Assembly: GCF_000337575.1 (NCBI RefSeq)
Contig: NZ_AOIM01000007.1
Span: 1-64,000 of the forward strand
DNA length: 64,000 nt
Direction: 5' to 3'
DNA from: Natrialba hulunbeirensis JCM 10989
GTDB taxonomy: Archaea > Halobacteriota > Halobacteria > Halobacteriales > Natrialbaceae
Both the position numbers and the translations under genes were made by a program. Each line of letters opens with the position of its first letter. The first letter of the stretch is position 1. Below are positions 44,691-54,595 of this stretch, in pieces. The notes beneath the pieces are model-generated. The model made no database searches. It saw only the letters and a program-made list of their open reading frames with translations, and was not told where the DNA came from.

Positions 44691-44828
44691 GGCGCTAAGC
44701 CCCCGCCTCAAGGAACGAACGGCGTTAGCCGTGAGCGAGTAGGGCGGGGATACAGCGCCCGCACGAGTGACAATTGAGCCTAATCAGAACAGTTAATTAA
44801 CCGTAACGAATAGCAGAGGATAAGTCGC

Positions 44829-46097
44829 ATGGAGTACAGTCCACGATTCCGACTCTTCCCCTCGACCACGCAACGGGAGGGTCTGGACTGGACTCGTGAC
44901 ATCGTGCGACAAGTCTACAACCACGCGCTCCACGAATTCAACAAAATTCCAGAAGGCAAGGGGACGCTCAGACAGCGCGTCTGGCAAGTTCGAGACGACT
45001 TACCCAGTCTCAAACAACAGTGGACTGACCTCAAACAGGTCTATTCCACCGTGTTGCAGAAAGCTGTTGAACGTATCCGAACCAACATTAACAACCTTGG
45101 CAAGCTGAAATCCAAAGGCTATGATGTTGGCTCGTTGAACTGGAAAGGACCGTGTGAGTATCGGAGTTTCACGTATCGGCAATCGGGCTTCGAACTCGAC
45201 AAGAAGAGTGGCCCACGAGACCGAGCAATTCTCCGACTCAAAAAAGTCCGCGGTGATACGCTTGAAATCCCAATCCGCTTGCACCGTGACTTGCCCGAGC
45301 ACGACGCTATCAAAGAGGTCACAGTGAAGAAAGAACCTACGGGAGCGTGGTACGCCTCGTTCTGCATCAGTACAGATGAACCAGTGAAACCTGATGTAGA
45401 CAACATCGATACAGAGGATACCGTCGGCCTCGACCTTGGCGTCCGTAACTTCATCCACGATTCCGAAGGGCGTTCCATCGGACGACTCGACCTGGCCGAC
45501 GAGCGCGACCGCCTCGAACGCGAGCAACGCTCGCTCTCTCGCAAACAGTACGAGTCGAACAACTGGGAGAAACAACGGCGTCGAGTTGCTGAAGTTCACA
45601 CTCGCATGTCAAACAAGAAGCGCGATTACAAACATAAACTCGCGTATTTCTACGCGACGAAGTACGATGCCGTGTTTGTCGAGGACTTGAACGTGAAGTC
45701 GATGCTGGAAGGTGATGGGAACGCACGGAACAAAGCCGAAGTGGGGTGGAGTGATTTCCGCAAAATTCTCGAACACCACTGTGACAAGCACGGCACGCAC
45801 TACGTTGAAGTTCCTGCTCAGGGCACGACGAAGGAGTGTGCCAAGTGTGGCGCAGAAACCGAGAAGCCGTTGTGGGTTCGAGAACACTCGTGCCCAGCGT
45901 GTGGGTTCGAGTTGGAGAGGGACTGGAACGCGGCTTTGAACGTAAAGTCGCGTGGTCTAGAGAAACTAGGAGTGGTTCACTCCAAAGCAACGCCTGTGGA
46001 GACTGCGACCGCTGTGGACCCAATTACGGTGTCTGCAAGCCGTGTCGTCGAAGCAGGAAGCCCCTGCCTCGAGGAGCCAGCTTCCGCTGGCGAGTAG
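44829..46097 (+). CDS. tnpB: TnpB RNA-guided nuclease
   Basis: A 422-residue full-length TnpB. The N-terminal REC/WED part starts MEYSPRFRLFPSTTQREGL. The RuvC catalytic acids are present: Asp202 in GLDLGVRNF, Glu285 in VFVEDLNVKSM and Asp365 in ERDWNAALNV. A zinc finger CAKCGAE...CPACGFE (Cys337, Cys340 and two more) lies between the second and third acids. Family members cleave DNA guided by an RNA that overlaps the 3' end of the gene. All key residues look intact, so it may be active. Confidence 0.93.
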   Translation: MEYSPRFRLFPSTTQREGLDWTRDIVRQVYNHALHEFNKIPEGKGTLRQRVWQVRDDLPSLKQQWTDLKQVYSTVLQKAVERIRTNINNLGKLKSKGYDVGSLNWKGPCEYRSFTYRQSGFELDKKSGPRDRAILRLKKVRGDTLEIPIRLHRDLPEHDAIKEVTVKKEPTGAWYASFCISTDEPVKPDVDNIDTEDTVGLDLGVRNFIHDSEGRSIGRLDLADERDRLEREQRSLSRKQYESNNWEKQRRRVAEVHTRMSNKKRDYKHKLAYFYATKYDAVFVEDLNVKSMLEGDGNARNKAEVGWSDFRKILEHHCDKHGTHYVEVPAQGTTKECAKCGAETEKPLWVREHSCPACGFELERDWNAALNVKSRGLEKLGVVHSKATPVETATAVDPITVSASRVVEAGSPCLEEPASAGE

Positions 46098-46112
46098 GCA
46101 GAGGTAGTTCAC
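46053..46112 (+). ncRNA. Candidate omega/reRNA 3' end
   Basis: The last codons of tnpB and the right end form two hairpins, GCAGG...CCTGC (46053-46067) and GCCAGC-TTCC-GCTGGC (46076-46091), followed by an unpaired tail to the element end. In characterised elements the guide RNA scaffold has this position and the guide is the sequence just outside, here starting near 46113. The 5' end of the RNA cannot be located by eye. Confidence 0.5.
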
Positions 46113-47047
46113 GTATCGGTACCTGTACTCGAGTCCCCTTCAGGAGTACGACCGAGCGTCTCGCGAATCGCTCGTCGTTTGACGAGGACGAACCCGAGCG
46201 CGATGAGGAGGAAGCCGACCAGCGTCGTGGCGTCGACGACCTCGCCGAGGTAGAGCCAGCCGGCGATTGCCGTGAAGATCGGGGCCACGTAGGAGACCAT
46301 GTTGATTTCGACGGCACCGAGTCGCTCGAGGAGATCGAAGTACAGCAGGAAGCCAAGCGCGCTCGCGACGACGGCGAGGTAGCCGAGTGCGCCGAGTGCC
46401 TGCGGGTCGGTCCAGGTTGCCGGTTCGATCGGTTCTCGAAGGGCAAGGCTGATGAGGTGCATCAGGAGCGCGCCGCCGAGCATCGACCAGGCTTCCATCG
46501 TCTCGATCGGCAGCGCAGCGTCGATGCGGCGGGTGAGGACGCTGCCGAGTGCGAACGCGGCGGCCGCACAGAAGACCAGCACCTTGCCGATGACGTCTGG
46601 CGCGAACAGGTCGCCGGTGTCGGGCTGTGAGATGACTGCGACGCCGATAAGTCCGAGACCGACACCGACGACGCCGAGCGCCGAGAGCGCGTCGGATGGC
46701 ATCAGCAGGCGGGCGAACCCGGTCGTCAGGACGGGTGAGAGACTCACCAGAATCGCGGCTGCGGCGGCGGTCGTGTGCTGCTGGCCGACGAACAGGAATG
46801 CGTGGTAGGCTGCGATTAAAAGCGTCGCGCCGACGGCGACGACGGCCCACTCTGCACGCCCGGTCGGGTACCAGTCGTCGACGGCGTAGGCCGCGTAGGC
46901 GAGCATCAGGATACCGGCGATATCGTAGCGCAAGGCGGCGAACAGTACCGGCGGGAAATGGTCGAGACCGGCGCTGATGGCGACGAATGCGGTACCCCAG
47001 GCGGCAGCGAGAGCGAGAAAGAGTCCGGTGTTTCTGGCGCGGCTCAC
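46109..47047 (-). CDS. EamA/DMT-family transporter
   Basis: A 312-residue membrane protein with ten hydrophobic spans in two EamA repeats (start LALAAAWGTAFVAISAGLDH; second half LPIETMEAWSMLGGALLM), the drug/metabolite transporter fold. The substrate is unknown. Its stop codon lies within the last bases of the TnpB element's right end, so the insertion is right at the 3' end of the gene and may supply the stop. Confidence 0.9.
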   Translation of the reverse strand: MSRARNTGLFLALAAAWGTAFVAISAGLDHFPPVLFAALRYDIAGILMLAYAAYAVDDWYPTGRAEWAVVAVGATLLIAAYHAFLFVGQQHTTAAAAAILVSLSPVLTTGFARLLMPSDALSALGVVGVGLGLIGVAVISQPDTGDLFAPDVIGKVLVFCAAAAFALGSVLTRRIDAALPIETMEAWSMLGGALLMHLISLALREPIEPATWTDPQALGALGYLAVVASALGFLLYFDLLERLGAVEINMVSYVAPIFTAIAGWLYLGEVVDATTLVGFLLIALGFVLVKRRAIRETLGRTPEGDSSTGTDT

Positions 47048-47255
47048 AGCGATACTCGCCGGTCTGTGACACTATCTGTTACGATTCGATGAGAGTCACT
47101 GCGGTCTCAGCGTGGGTTGGAACAGACTCTTTTCGAGAACAAAATCGGAAAGATCGTCATCGCGAGTGCCGCCTCTCGAGCGACGTGGTGGCCGGTGGCC
47201 ACACTGCGTACCAGCGAGGGCTATCGTCGGGCCACGTGCGGATCCATCACCGTCG

Positions 47256-47633
47256 CTACAGCGTCGCTCGCTTTCGCAGCTCGGGATGTTCTTCTGTCTG
47301 TCTGAACTGCTCGAGCAGCGGCTTGATGTCCTCGAAGCCGTCGTCGAGGACAACGTCACCGCTTCGGAGGTCGTAGTCGATAATCTCGTAATCAGCCAGT
47401 CGTGGCAGATGATTGTGGATCAACGAGATATACACCTGTTGGCGCGTCTCCTCGTCGATGGCGTCGTGGTCTCCCTGCTGGTCGCCCTCGAGTTCCCAGG
47501 CTGCAATTTGGTCGATGAGGGCGTCGATATTCGCTCGGCGACCGTCCGACAGTTGATACAGCAGATACCGACGCTCCGATTTTGACAGCAGTGAGCATGC
47601 CGCTTCCATCCGAGAGGCACTGGTTTGGTTCAT
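47256..47633 (-). CDS. DUF7344 winged-helix protein
   Basis: A 125-residue haloarchaeal DUF7344-type protein: LLSKSERRYLLYQLSDGRRA, IDALIDQIAAWELEG and SLIHNHLPRLADYEIIDYD form a winged helix. It is a probable transcriptional regulator, alone between two convergent-type units. Plausible regulator of the adjacent peptide transporter, by position only. Confidence 0.85.
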   Translation of the reverse strand: MNQTSASRMEAACSLLSKSERRYLLYQLSDGRRANIDALIDQIAAWELEGDQQGDHDAIDEETRQQVYISLIHNHLPRLADYEIIDYDLRSGDVVLDDGFEDIKPLLEQFRQTEEHPELRKRATL

Positions 47634-47835
47634 ATCTGTGCCAAGCTAGTGACGGTATTACACCTACTGCCAATACAGATTGGGTCCGCTCGTTCAATAT
47701 TTCGAACCCGTTTCGGAATTTCGATGCTGGAGCCACTCTCGACCGGAAAATGGGACTCGTGTGTGAGGAAATACCATTATCCATCTCACGGCAACTGAAC
47801 ACTCTTCACTCCCTGAATATCGGTTGTGTGAGCGC

Positions 47836-49299
47836 TCAGCTCCAGGTGTCCGGATCGACTGCGTGTTCGCCAGCGCCTCCCTCACCGTAGAGATGGCAGG
47901 CAACCGGATGTGCACCCTCTCCGAGACCCGGATTCTCGCGCTCACAGACGCTCTCGTACTCCATCCGAAGGATCGACTCGGCTGCTTCCCAGTCGGCGTC
48001 TGCCAGTTCGGTGAAGGCCTCGTCGACGACCTCACGGTGTCGATCCGGCAACGGCTCGTCGAACAACCGCTCGTGGAGCAGATCAACGAACGCCGGGATG
48101 TCTTCGGACGGAATCGATCCGTCCTCGAACTCGATCTGCTCGCCACCGACCGTCTCGAGTGAGATGTCTCGGCTCTCGATCCGCTCTCGAGCGGTCATGA
48201 TCTTGCGGAAGATCTCCTGTTCGATCTGCAGGTCCTCCGGTGGGATCACCATCGGACACCGCGTCCGGAACCGACAGCCACTCGGCGGATTACGCGGCGA
48301 CGGCACGTCTCCCGCGAGCGTCTCCCGGTCGCGCTCTCGTTCCTCCGTCGTCGCTCGCGGGACGCTCTCGAGTAGCGCCTTCGTGTAGGGGTGTTTTGGG
48401 TCGTCGAACAGCTCCTCGACGGGGCCGATTTCGACGATCTCACCGAGGTACATCACCGCAACCCGGTCACAGATGTGGCGGATCACCGAGAGGTCGTGGC
48501 TGATGAGCAGGTAGGTGAGGTCGAACTCGTTTTGCAGGTCCTCGAGGAGGTTCAGGACCTGCGCCTGCACGGAGACGTCGAGCGCGCTCGTCGGTTCGTC
48601 GAGGACGAGGAACTCCGGCTCGAGTGCAAGCGCACGCGCGATGCCGATGCGCTGGCGCTGGCCACCGGAGAACTCGTGCGGGTAGCGGTCGAGCTGGTCG
48701 GTCGAGAGGCCGACGCGCTCGAGGAGGTCTCGAACGCGAGCACGGCGTTCTTCGGTGGTGCCGACATCGTGGATGTCGAGTGGCTGCTTGACGATGTCGC
48801 CGATCGTCATCCGCGGGTCGAGACTCGAGAAGGGATCCTGGAAGACGACCTGTGCGTTCTGTCGGAAGTCGGTGAGCGCCCCGTCGTCCATCTCGTAGAC
48901 GTTCTCACCGCCGAACTCGACGCGGCCGTCGGTCGGCTCCTGGAGGCGCAACAGGGTTTCACCGGTGGTCGACTTCCCACAGCCGGATTCACCGACGAGA
49001 CCGAGCGTTTCGCCCTCGTAGATGTCGAAACTCACGCCGTCGACGGCACGGACGGCGACTGGCTCGCCGCCCAGGAGTCGGTCGAGCAGCGAGTCGTTCT
49101 CCCAGAAGTACTTCTGGAGGTTCTGGACGCTGACCAGCGGTGCTTCGGCACCCGCGACGGCCGACGTGGTTGCGTGGGCGTCACTGTCGGCTACCGTTCC
49201 GGGCGTCGTGTCTGCCTCGGCCCCTGAGCCGGCAGCGTTCATTCCTGACTCCGTCCCGGCAGTCTCGGCTGCGTGTTCGTGTTGCTCATCAGAACTCAT
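47836..49299 (-). CDS. dppF: Peptide ABC transporter ATP-binding protein (DppF-like)
   Basis: A 487-residue ATPase with a 50-residue acidic N-terminal extension. Walker [10 protein letters not shown] is at 103-111, the signature is [16 protein letters not shown] and Walker B is [14 protein letters not shown]. The C-terminal oligopeptide domain has GCRFRTRCP and HPVACHLY with a ~100-residue acidic insert between them, as in other haloarchaeal DppF proteins. The last gene of a five-gene operon; the start overlaps the preceding gene by ATGA. Confidence 0.92.
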   Translation of the reverse strand: MSSDEQHEHAAETAGTESGMNAAGSGAEADTTPGTVADSDAHATTSAVAGAEAPLVSVQNLQKYFWENDSLLDRLLGGEPVAVRAVDGVSFDIYEGETLGLVGESGCGKSTTGETLLRLQEPTDGRVEFGGENVYEMDDGALTDFRQNAQVVFQDPFSSLDPRMTIGDIVKQPLDIHDVGTTEERRARVRDLLERVGLSTDQLDRYPHEFSGGQRQRIGIARALALEPEFLVLDEPTSALDVSVQAQVLNLLEDLQNEFDLTYLLISHDLSVIRHICDRVAVMYLGEIVEIGPVEELFDDPKHPYTKALLESVPRATTEERERDRETLAGDVPSPRNPPSGCRFRTRCPMVIPPEDLQIEQEIFRKIMTARERIESRDISLETVGGEQIEFEDGSIPSEDIPAFVDLLHERLFDEPLPDRHREVVDEAFTELADADWEAAESILRMEYESVCERENPGLGEGAHPVACHLYGEGGAGEHAVDPDTWS

Positions 49300-50585
49300 C
49301 GTGACTCACCTCCGGATTCCTCGACCGTCGTCTGTGGCTGTGTCCGCCCTTCCGGCGGCTCACCCGCAGACTGGTCGGGCGTTTCGTGTTTATCCCCTGC
49401 CGGCCGTTCGGTGTCATCGAAGTACCCTGCTGGAAGCGCGTCCTGCTCGTCGTAGGACCGCTCTGCGAGTACACACCGGACGGTGTGGTCGTCACTGCCG
49501 GCTGCAGCGTACTCGGGTGGATGCTCGAGACACTGATCCATCGCCTTCGGACACCGGTCGGCGAAGTGACACCGGTCACCCATTTCGTGATCGAGCAGGC
49601 TCGGCACGTTCCCGCCAATCGGCTGGAGTCGGCCGCCAGCACTCTCGAGGTCCGGGATCGAGCCGAGCAGCCCCTCCGTGTAGGGGTGGACGTGGTCGTC
49701 GAAGACGTCCTCGAGTGTCCCCCGTTCGACGATCTCGCCGGCGTACATCACACCGACGCGGTCGCACATCCGAGCGACGACGCCCAGATTGTGCGTGATC
49801 AGCAGGATCGTCATCCCCGTCTCCTCCTGTAACTCGTCGAGCAGGTCGAGGATCTGGGCCTGAATCGTCACGTCGAGTGCCGTCGTCGGCTCGTCGGCGA
49901 CGAGTACGTCCGGCTCACCCGCAAGCGCCTGGGCGATCATCGCCCGCTGGAGCATCCCACCCGAGTACTCGTGTGGATACTCGTCGGCGCGCTCGACGGG
50001 GTCCGGAATGCCGACTAACTCGAGTAGCTCGATCGCTCGCTCCCGGCTTTCGTCGGTGACGAACCGCTGGGAGGGAAGCATCGTCGAGAGCAGGTAGTTG
50101 CTAAAGGAGTAGTCGGCCGTCTCTGTCTTGGCCTTCGTTGAACGCGGGTTCGCGCTGGCGCGTTGCTGGACTTCGACGGCTTCGGCGAGCTGTTCGCCGA
50201 CCGTCAGACTGGGGTTGAAGCTACTCTCGGGGTCCTGGAAGATCATGCTGAAGGAGGTTCCCCGGAGTGCCGTTCGCTCCTGTTCGGTGATCGAGAGCAG
50301 ATCGACGAAGTCGCCGTCGACGGCTTCTTCGTTGTCTTCGGCGATGTGGTCGGCAAGTTCGGCGTCGTTGAACCAGATTCGCCCGTCCGTGATTCGGCCG
50401 GGCGACTCGATGAGGTCCATAAGCGAGCGGGCGGTCACGCTCTTCCCGCTCCCACTCTCGCCGACGATGCCGAAGACCTCGCCGCGTTCGATGCGGAAAT
50501 CAAGGTCGTCGACGGCGTTTACCTGTCCCTGTTCCGTAAAGAAGCGAGTCGAGAGTCCTTCGACGCGGATAATATCCTCAGTCAT
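49296..50585 (-). CDS. dppD: Peptide ABC transporter ATP-binding protein (DppD-like)
   Basis: A 429-residue ATPase. Walker [10 protein letters not shown] is near residue 43, then [19 protein letters not shown], signature [16 protein letters not shown], Walker [14 protein letters not shown] and the C-terminal [14 protein letters not shown] cluster. The ATG at 50585 is preferred over a GTG three codons upstream. It lies 1 bp after the permease stop and overlaps the next ATPase gene by 4 nt. Confidence 0.92.
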   Translation of the reverse strand: MTEDIIRVEGLSTRFFTEQGQVNAVDDLDFRIERGEVFGIVGESGSGKSVTARSLMDLIESPGRITDGRIWFNDAELADHIAEDNEEAVDGDFVDLLSITEQERTALRGTSFSMIFQDPESSFNPSLTVGEQLAEAVEVQQRASANPRSTKAKTETADYSFSNYLLSTMLPSQRFVTDESRERAIELLELVGIPDPVERADEYPHEYSGGMLQRAMIAQALAGEPDVLVADEPTTALDVTIQAQILDLLDELQEETGMTILLITHNLGVVARMCDRVGVMYAGEIVERGTLEDVFDDHVHPYTEGLLGSIPDLESAGGRLQPIGGNVPSLLDHEMGDRCHFADRCPKAMDQCLEHPPEYAAAGSDDHTVRCVLAERSYDEQDALPAGYFDDTERPAGDKHETPDQSAGEPPEGRTQPQTTVEESGGESR

Positions 50586-50586
50586 G

Positions 50587-51597
50587 TTAGACACCTCCCT
50601 CTCCCTCGATGTTCGGGTCGAGGGCGTCCCGGAGCCAGTCGCCGAGTAGGTTGATACTGACTACGGCGAGCACGATCGCGATGCCGGGGATCGTCGAGAT
50701 CCACCAGGCAGTTCGGAGGTAGTCCTGGCCCTGGCTGATCTCGTACCCCCACGAGAGCGTCGTCCCGGAGAAGCCGAGATACGACAGCGAACTCTCGAGG
50801 AGGATGATCGCGGCGACCTGGATCGTCGCGAGCACGATGATCGGCGTGAGACTGTTCGGCAGGACGTGCTTGCGAAGCACGGTCCAGTTGCTCGCACCGA
50901 GGCTTCGTGCGGCTTTCACGTACTCTTCGTTGCGTATCGCGAGCGCTTCACCGCGAGCGACGCGGGCGAACCACACCCAGTTGACGAGTGCAACGACGAG
51001 TGTGACGGTCCCGGGAAGCACCGCGTATTCGGGCATCCCGTCGGCGAATCCGGCCATAACGATCGGGTCCGGTATGTGTTGGACACTTCTGCCGAACACG
51101 CCGATGAGGGCGATCGCGAGGACGAGCGACGGGAACGCGAGCATGATGTCGGCGACCCGCATCATGGAGTCGTCCGTCCGCCCGCCGAAGTAGCCCGCAA
51201 CCAGCCCGAACGGCACGCCAAAGGCCGCCGCCAGGCCGGTTCCGATTAACCCGACTAACAGCGATGTCCGCGCACCGAACAGCATTCGCGAGTAGACGTC
51301 CTGTCCGAGGTTGTTCGTCCCGAGCACGTGCTCAGACGTTGAATCGACCGTGTGCGGGACGCGCTCACGGCCGTCGTCGCCGTCCTCCCAGGCGTGGGTC
51401 TGGTAGTCGAATCCGATCGGTGGGTAGGAACTGCCTTCCTCGTCGAAGTGACCGGTCTGGCCCGGATGGTGTGTTGCGAGTATCGGTGCGAAGGTCGCGA
51501 CCAGAATAATGACGAGCGCGATCGCAAGTCCGAGCTTCGCCATCAGGCTCTGGTCGAACTCCCGCTTCAAACTCGATTTGAGACGATCTGAAATCAT
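50587..51597 (-). CDS. dppC: Peptide ABC transporter permease (DppC-like)
   Basis: A 336-residue inner-membrane permease with an N-terminal span (LAIALVIILVATFAPILATH) and five more, plus the EAA-type loop ARGEALAIRNEEYVKAARSL GAS motif of binding-protein-dependent transporters. TNNLGQDVYSRMLFGARTS is typical of DppC/OppC. It overlaps the DppB gene by ATGA. Confidence 0.93.
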   Translation of the reverse strand: MISDRLKSSLKREFDQSLMAKLGLAIALVIILVATFAPILATHHPGQTGHFDEEGSSYPPIGFDYQTHAWEDGDDGRERVPHTVDSTSEHVLGTNNLGQDVYSRMLFGARTSLLVGLIGTGLAAAFGVPFGLVAGYFGGRTDDSMMRVADIMLAFPSLVLAIALIGVFGRSVQHIPDPIVMAGFADGMPEYAVLPGTVTLVVALVNWVWFARVARGEALAIRNEEYVKAARSLGASNWTVLRKHVLPNSLTPIIVLATIQVAAIILLESSLSYLGFSGTTLSWGYEISQGQDYLRTAWWISTIPGIAIVLAVVSINLLGDWLRDALDPNIEGEGGV

Positions 51598-52583
51598 TCC
51601 TCGACCACCCGCGGGTTGAGGTAGGCGTACAGCGAGTCGACCACGATGTTGATCACGACGAACCCGATCCCGATGAAGATGAGCACGCCCTGAATAACCG
51701 GCCAGTCACCGGCATAGAGGGCGTTGATCAGCCTCGTTCCGAGTCCCGGCCAGTCGAAAACCCACTCGGTGATGACCGCGCCACCGATAAGCGTCCCGAG
51801 CTGGAGGCCGAGCACTGTGATGATCGGGATCATCGTATTCCGTAGGACGTGCTTGTATCTGATCAGCACGCTCGGAAGTCCCTTCGCTTCGGTCGCCGTC
51901 ACGTACGGCTTCCCGAGTTCGTCGACCATACCACTGCGCGTGAGTCGCGTAATAAGGGCCGTAAAGTACGTTCCAAGCGTGAGTGCGGGCAGCGTCATGT
52001 GACGGAACCAGGTGATTAGGTCGTTGAAGTAGCCAGTCGTCACGAGCACGGTCACGGCTTCGACGAAGCCAACCGGCCGCTCGCTCACCGGGAACAGACC
52101 GAACTGCACCGACAGGACGAGAATCAACATGATCCCCAGCCAGAAGTTCGGCGTACTGATCCCAACCAGCGAGAACATCGTTGCGCCGTAATCCGACGGC
52201 TGGTGTCGCTTCGTTGCGCTAATCACGCCAAGTGGGATCGCGATGACGATCGCGACGATCGTTGCAGCGATCGCTAACTCGAGTGTCGCCGGCACTCGTT
52301 CGATAACCATGGTCGTTACGTCGCGGCGAGACTGGTACGAGAATCCGAGATCGCCGACCAGGATGCCTTGGAGGTACTCGAGGTACTGGATGAGCAGCGG
52401 CTGGTCGAGCCCCATATCCTCGCGAACCTGTTGACGGATTTCGGGGGACGTCGCCGGATCCACGATCAGGTCGACGGGGTCACCAGGTGCGATAGCCCGA
52501 AGCCCGAACGTGATCGTGACCACTCCCCAGACGACGAAGATACCCTGTAGTGTTCGTTTAATAAGGAATTTGGCAAGAGACAT
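51594..52583 (-). CDS. dppB: Peptide ABC transporter permease (DppB-like)
   Basis: A 329-residue permease with six spans. LIKRTLQGIFVVWGVVTITF is the first span, DMGLDQPLLIQYLEYLQGIL and GDLGFSYQSRRDV are the family signatures, and the EAA loop has YVTATEAKGLPSVLIRYKH. It heads the permease-ATPase block, 260 bp downstream of the substrate-binding protein. Confidence 0.93.
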   Translation of the reverse strand: MSLAKFLIKRTLQGIFVVWGVVTITFGLRAIAPGDPVDLIVDPATSPEIRQQVREDMGLDQPLLIQYLEYLQGILVGDLGFSYQSRRDVTTMVIERVPATLELAIAATIVAIVIAIPLGVISATKRHQPSDYGATMFSLVGISTPNFWLGIMLILVLSVQFGLFPVSERPVGFVEAVTVLVTTGYFNDLITWFRHMTLPALTLGTYFTALITRLTRSGMVDELGKPYVTATEAKGLPSVLIRYKHVLRNTMIPIITVLGLQLGTLIGGAVITEWVFDWPGLGTRLINALYAGDWPVIQGVLIFIGIGFVVINIVVDSLYAYLNPRVVEE

Positions 52584-52843
52584 CGACTATGTATGCGTTC
52601 GAATTGTGCGAAGACGGATCGGCCGTTGGTGTTGATAGGTGTACTGTGCGTGTGTTGGCATTGGTCCGACGTGGGTGTCGGTTCGCCACTTCGTGTTGTT
52701 CTGATCACCGGTCATCGGTTCGCTACCCGAAGCCGCGGAACCTGCCTCCCCAGCAGGCACCGCGTGTTGCGGGCAGCGAGTAGTCAGTGACGGTCGACAG
52801 GTGATGAGTGGCGAGTGGTGTTCGTGTCCTGCCGCTCGCTTGT

Positions 52844-54412
52844 CTATCGTTGCATCTCGTCCAGGAAGATGCTCTCGTCGGCACGTGGCTCCCAGTCGAC
52901 GTCAGAGCGGATGCCGTAGATACTCTCCTCGCGGTGCAGGAAGACCCACGGCGCTGCCTCGTAGAGCTCTGCGTTGATCTCCTGGAGGAGCTCTTCGCGC
53001 TCGTCTGGGTCGTCGGTGCTCTGGCTCTCGAGGATCATCTCCTCGATGTCGTCGTCCATGAAGTTGTACGACGCCTGCCCCTCGACGAACCATGGGGTAA
53101 GGCCGTAGTCGCCGTCGTACGTCGGGTTCCCCCAACCGATGAGGAAGAAGTCCGGCGATGTCGACGGATCGCCGTCGAGCGAGGACTCGGTGAGGCTCTC
53201 GAAGTCGGTAATCTGGAAATTACAGGAGACGTTGTCGAGTTCGTCGATCTGCTGGGCTGCCGTCTCTGCAACTTCGGTGTCGTTGAGGTACCGGCCTTCG
53301 GGCGACTCGAGCGTGATTTCAGCGCCCGCGTAGCCGCTCTCTTCGATGAGTGCCTCGGCCTCATCGGGGTCGTGTGGGTACGGATCGAGGTCGTCGTTGT
53401 AGCCGAAGATTCCCTCCGGAACGGGCTGCGTGCTCGGTTCACCGAAGCCGTCGAGCACGTTGTCGATGATGGAATCGACGTCGACCGCGTAGTTCATCGC
53501 CTGGCGGAACTCCTGACTGTCGAACGGTTCGTCGTCGTTCGGCATGACCAGGAAGATGTTCCGGAGGCTGACGACCGACCGAATATCGGCATCGTCGGCC
53601 TCGTCGATGCTCGCGGTGTCCGTCGGCGGAACGTTGACAATCAGGTCGCTCTCGCCCGTCTCGAGTTCGGAGACTCGCGTGCTCGCCTCGCTGGCTGCAC
53701 GGTAGCGGACGCGGTCGATATCGGGGACATCGCCCCAGTAGTCGTCGAACGTCGTGTAAATGATGTCCTGATCCGGCGTGTACTCTTCGACCTGGTACGG
53801 CCCGGTACCGTTCAGTTCCTCGTTTGCGGGCTGATCCTGGTCTTCCATCCACTCCTCGCTGACGACAGTCGCGACGGTGGCGAGGTTGAACTCGACCAGC
53901 GACGCCACCGACTCGTGCTCGACGAGCACGGTCGTGTCGTCCTCGGCTTCAGCGCCGGTGACGCCGGGGTAGCGGTCGGCCTGTTCGCTGACAATCCCGA
54001 CATCCTCGTCGACGGCACGGTTGATCGTATACGCGACGTCCGAGGCGGTCATCTCCTGTCCCTCGTGGAACACGACGTCGTCGCGAACCGTCAGTTCCAT
54101 CGTGTTGTCGTCGGGGTGGTCCCACTCCGTGACGACTCGTGGCTCGAGTTCGCCGTCGGGTGTGATGTCCCAGAGCGGCTCGTACACCTGGTCCAGGACG
54201 TTGTACGTCGGCGAGTCGTTGTGGTCGTTCGGGTCGACCGTCGTCGCGAACTCACCCTGCGTGACGACGAACTCGTCGTCGCCATCGCCGTTCGAGTCGT
54301 CGATACAGCCTGCAATTGCTGCAAGACCAGCAATACTCGTCGCTGCACCGGTACGCTGTAGTAGCGTCCGGCGGTCGAGTGAATAATTGGCACCCTGCAT
54401 ACGTTGACTCAT
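52844..54412 (-). CDS. Peptide ABC transporter substrate-binding lipoprotein
   Basis: A 522-residue family 5 extracellular solute-binding protein. SLDRRTLLQRTGAATSIAGL shows a Tat signal (Arg14-Arg15) and a lipobox Cys36 in AAIAGC, then DPNDHNDSPTYNVLDQVYEP and the conserved VRDDVVFHEGQEMTASDVAY. It is the binding component of the downstream transporter. An AT-rich TATA region (54425-54437) would start the RNA near 54408, so ATG 54400 (MQGANYS) is a credible alternative start. Confidence 0.93.
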   Translation of the reverse strand: MSQRMQGANYSLDRRTLLQRTGAATSIAGLAAIAGCIDDSNGDGDDEFVVTQGEFATTVDPNDHNDSPTYNVLDQVYEPLWDITPDGELEPRVVTEWDHPDDNTMELTVRDDVVFHEGQEMTASDVAYTINRAVDEDVGIVSEQADRYPGVTGAEAEDDTTVLVEHESVASLVEFNLATVATVVSEEWMEDQDQPANEELNGTGPYQVEEYTPDQDIIYTTFDDYWGDVPDIDRVRYRAASEASTRVSELETGESDLIVNVPPTDTASIDEADDADIRSVVSLRNIFLVMPNDDEPFDSQEFRQAMNYAVDVDSIIDNVLDGFGEPSTQPVPEGIFGYNDDLDPYPHDPDEAEALIEESGYAGAEITLESPEGRYLNDTEVAETAAQQIDELDNVSCNFQITDFESLTESSLDGDPSTSPDFFLIGWGNPTYDGDYGLTPWFVEGQASYNFMDDDIEEMILESQSTDDPDEREELLQEINAELYEAAPWVFLHREESIYGIRSDVDWEPRADESIFLDEMQR

Positions 54413-54424
54413 AGAAGGGCTGTT

Positions 54425-54437
54425 ATTTATATATACT
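54425..54437 (-). promoter_or_regulatory. TATA region of the peptide transporter operon
   Basis: TATATATAAAT-type sequence on the minus strand lies 13-25 nt upstream of ATG 54412, closer than usual for that start but well placed for ATG 54400. Confidence 0.55.
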
Positions 54438-54564
54438 GGTACGACATCACATATCTCGTGTGGAAGGAACCCATTTCTCTAGGTATTACGGACAAACACA
54501 CACTTTCGCGTAACATTCTGGAAGGGGGCACTGTCACGGATTCACCACCTGAGGCGTGCCACAA

Positions 54565-54571
54565 GTTTAAG
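54565..54571 (+). promoter_or_regulatory. TATA box of the RNase HI-like gene
   Basis: GTTTAAG is centred 28 nt before ATG 54596, supporting that start and a leaderless transcript. Confidence 0.55.
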
Positions 54572-54595
54572 TGCAACACAGGACGTACCACGAGT

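Larger units (their letters stand above)
44690..46112 (+). mobile_element. TnpB-only IS200/IS605-group element
   Basis: The element carries one tnpB gene and no tnpA. Its left end has hairpins GGGC-GCTAA-GCCC (44690-44702) and a nested CCCCGCC/GGCGGGG stem (44701-44749) with an inner ACGGC/GCCGT hairpin. The right end has a GCCAGC-TTCC-GCTGGC hairpin (46076-46091) and appears to end near GAGGTAGTTCAC (46101-46112). Boundaries are judged from hairpins and from flanking gene breaks, without a target-site duplication, as expected for the single-strand IS605 mechanism. Mobility would need TnpA in trans. Confidence 0.75.

Noticed and set aside
46053-46112. Hairpins at the end of tnpB as a transcription terminator
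   Set aside because: No T-tract follows and they match the position of the guide-RNA scaffold and element right end.
52808-54361. A 517-codon plus-strand open frame
   Set aside because: It is the antisense of the solute-binding protein gene, whose Tat signal, lipobox and family motifs are clear.
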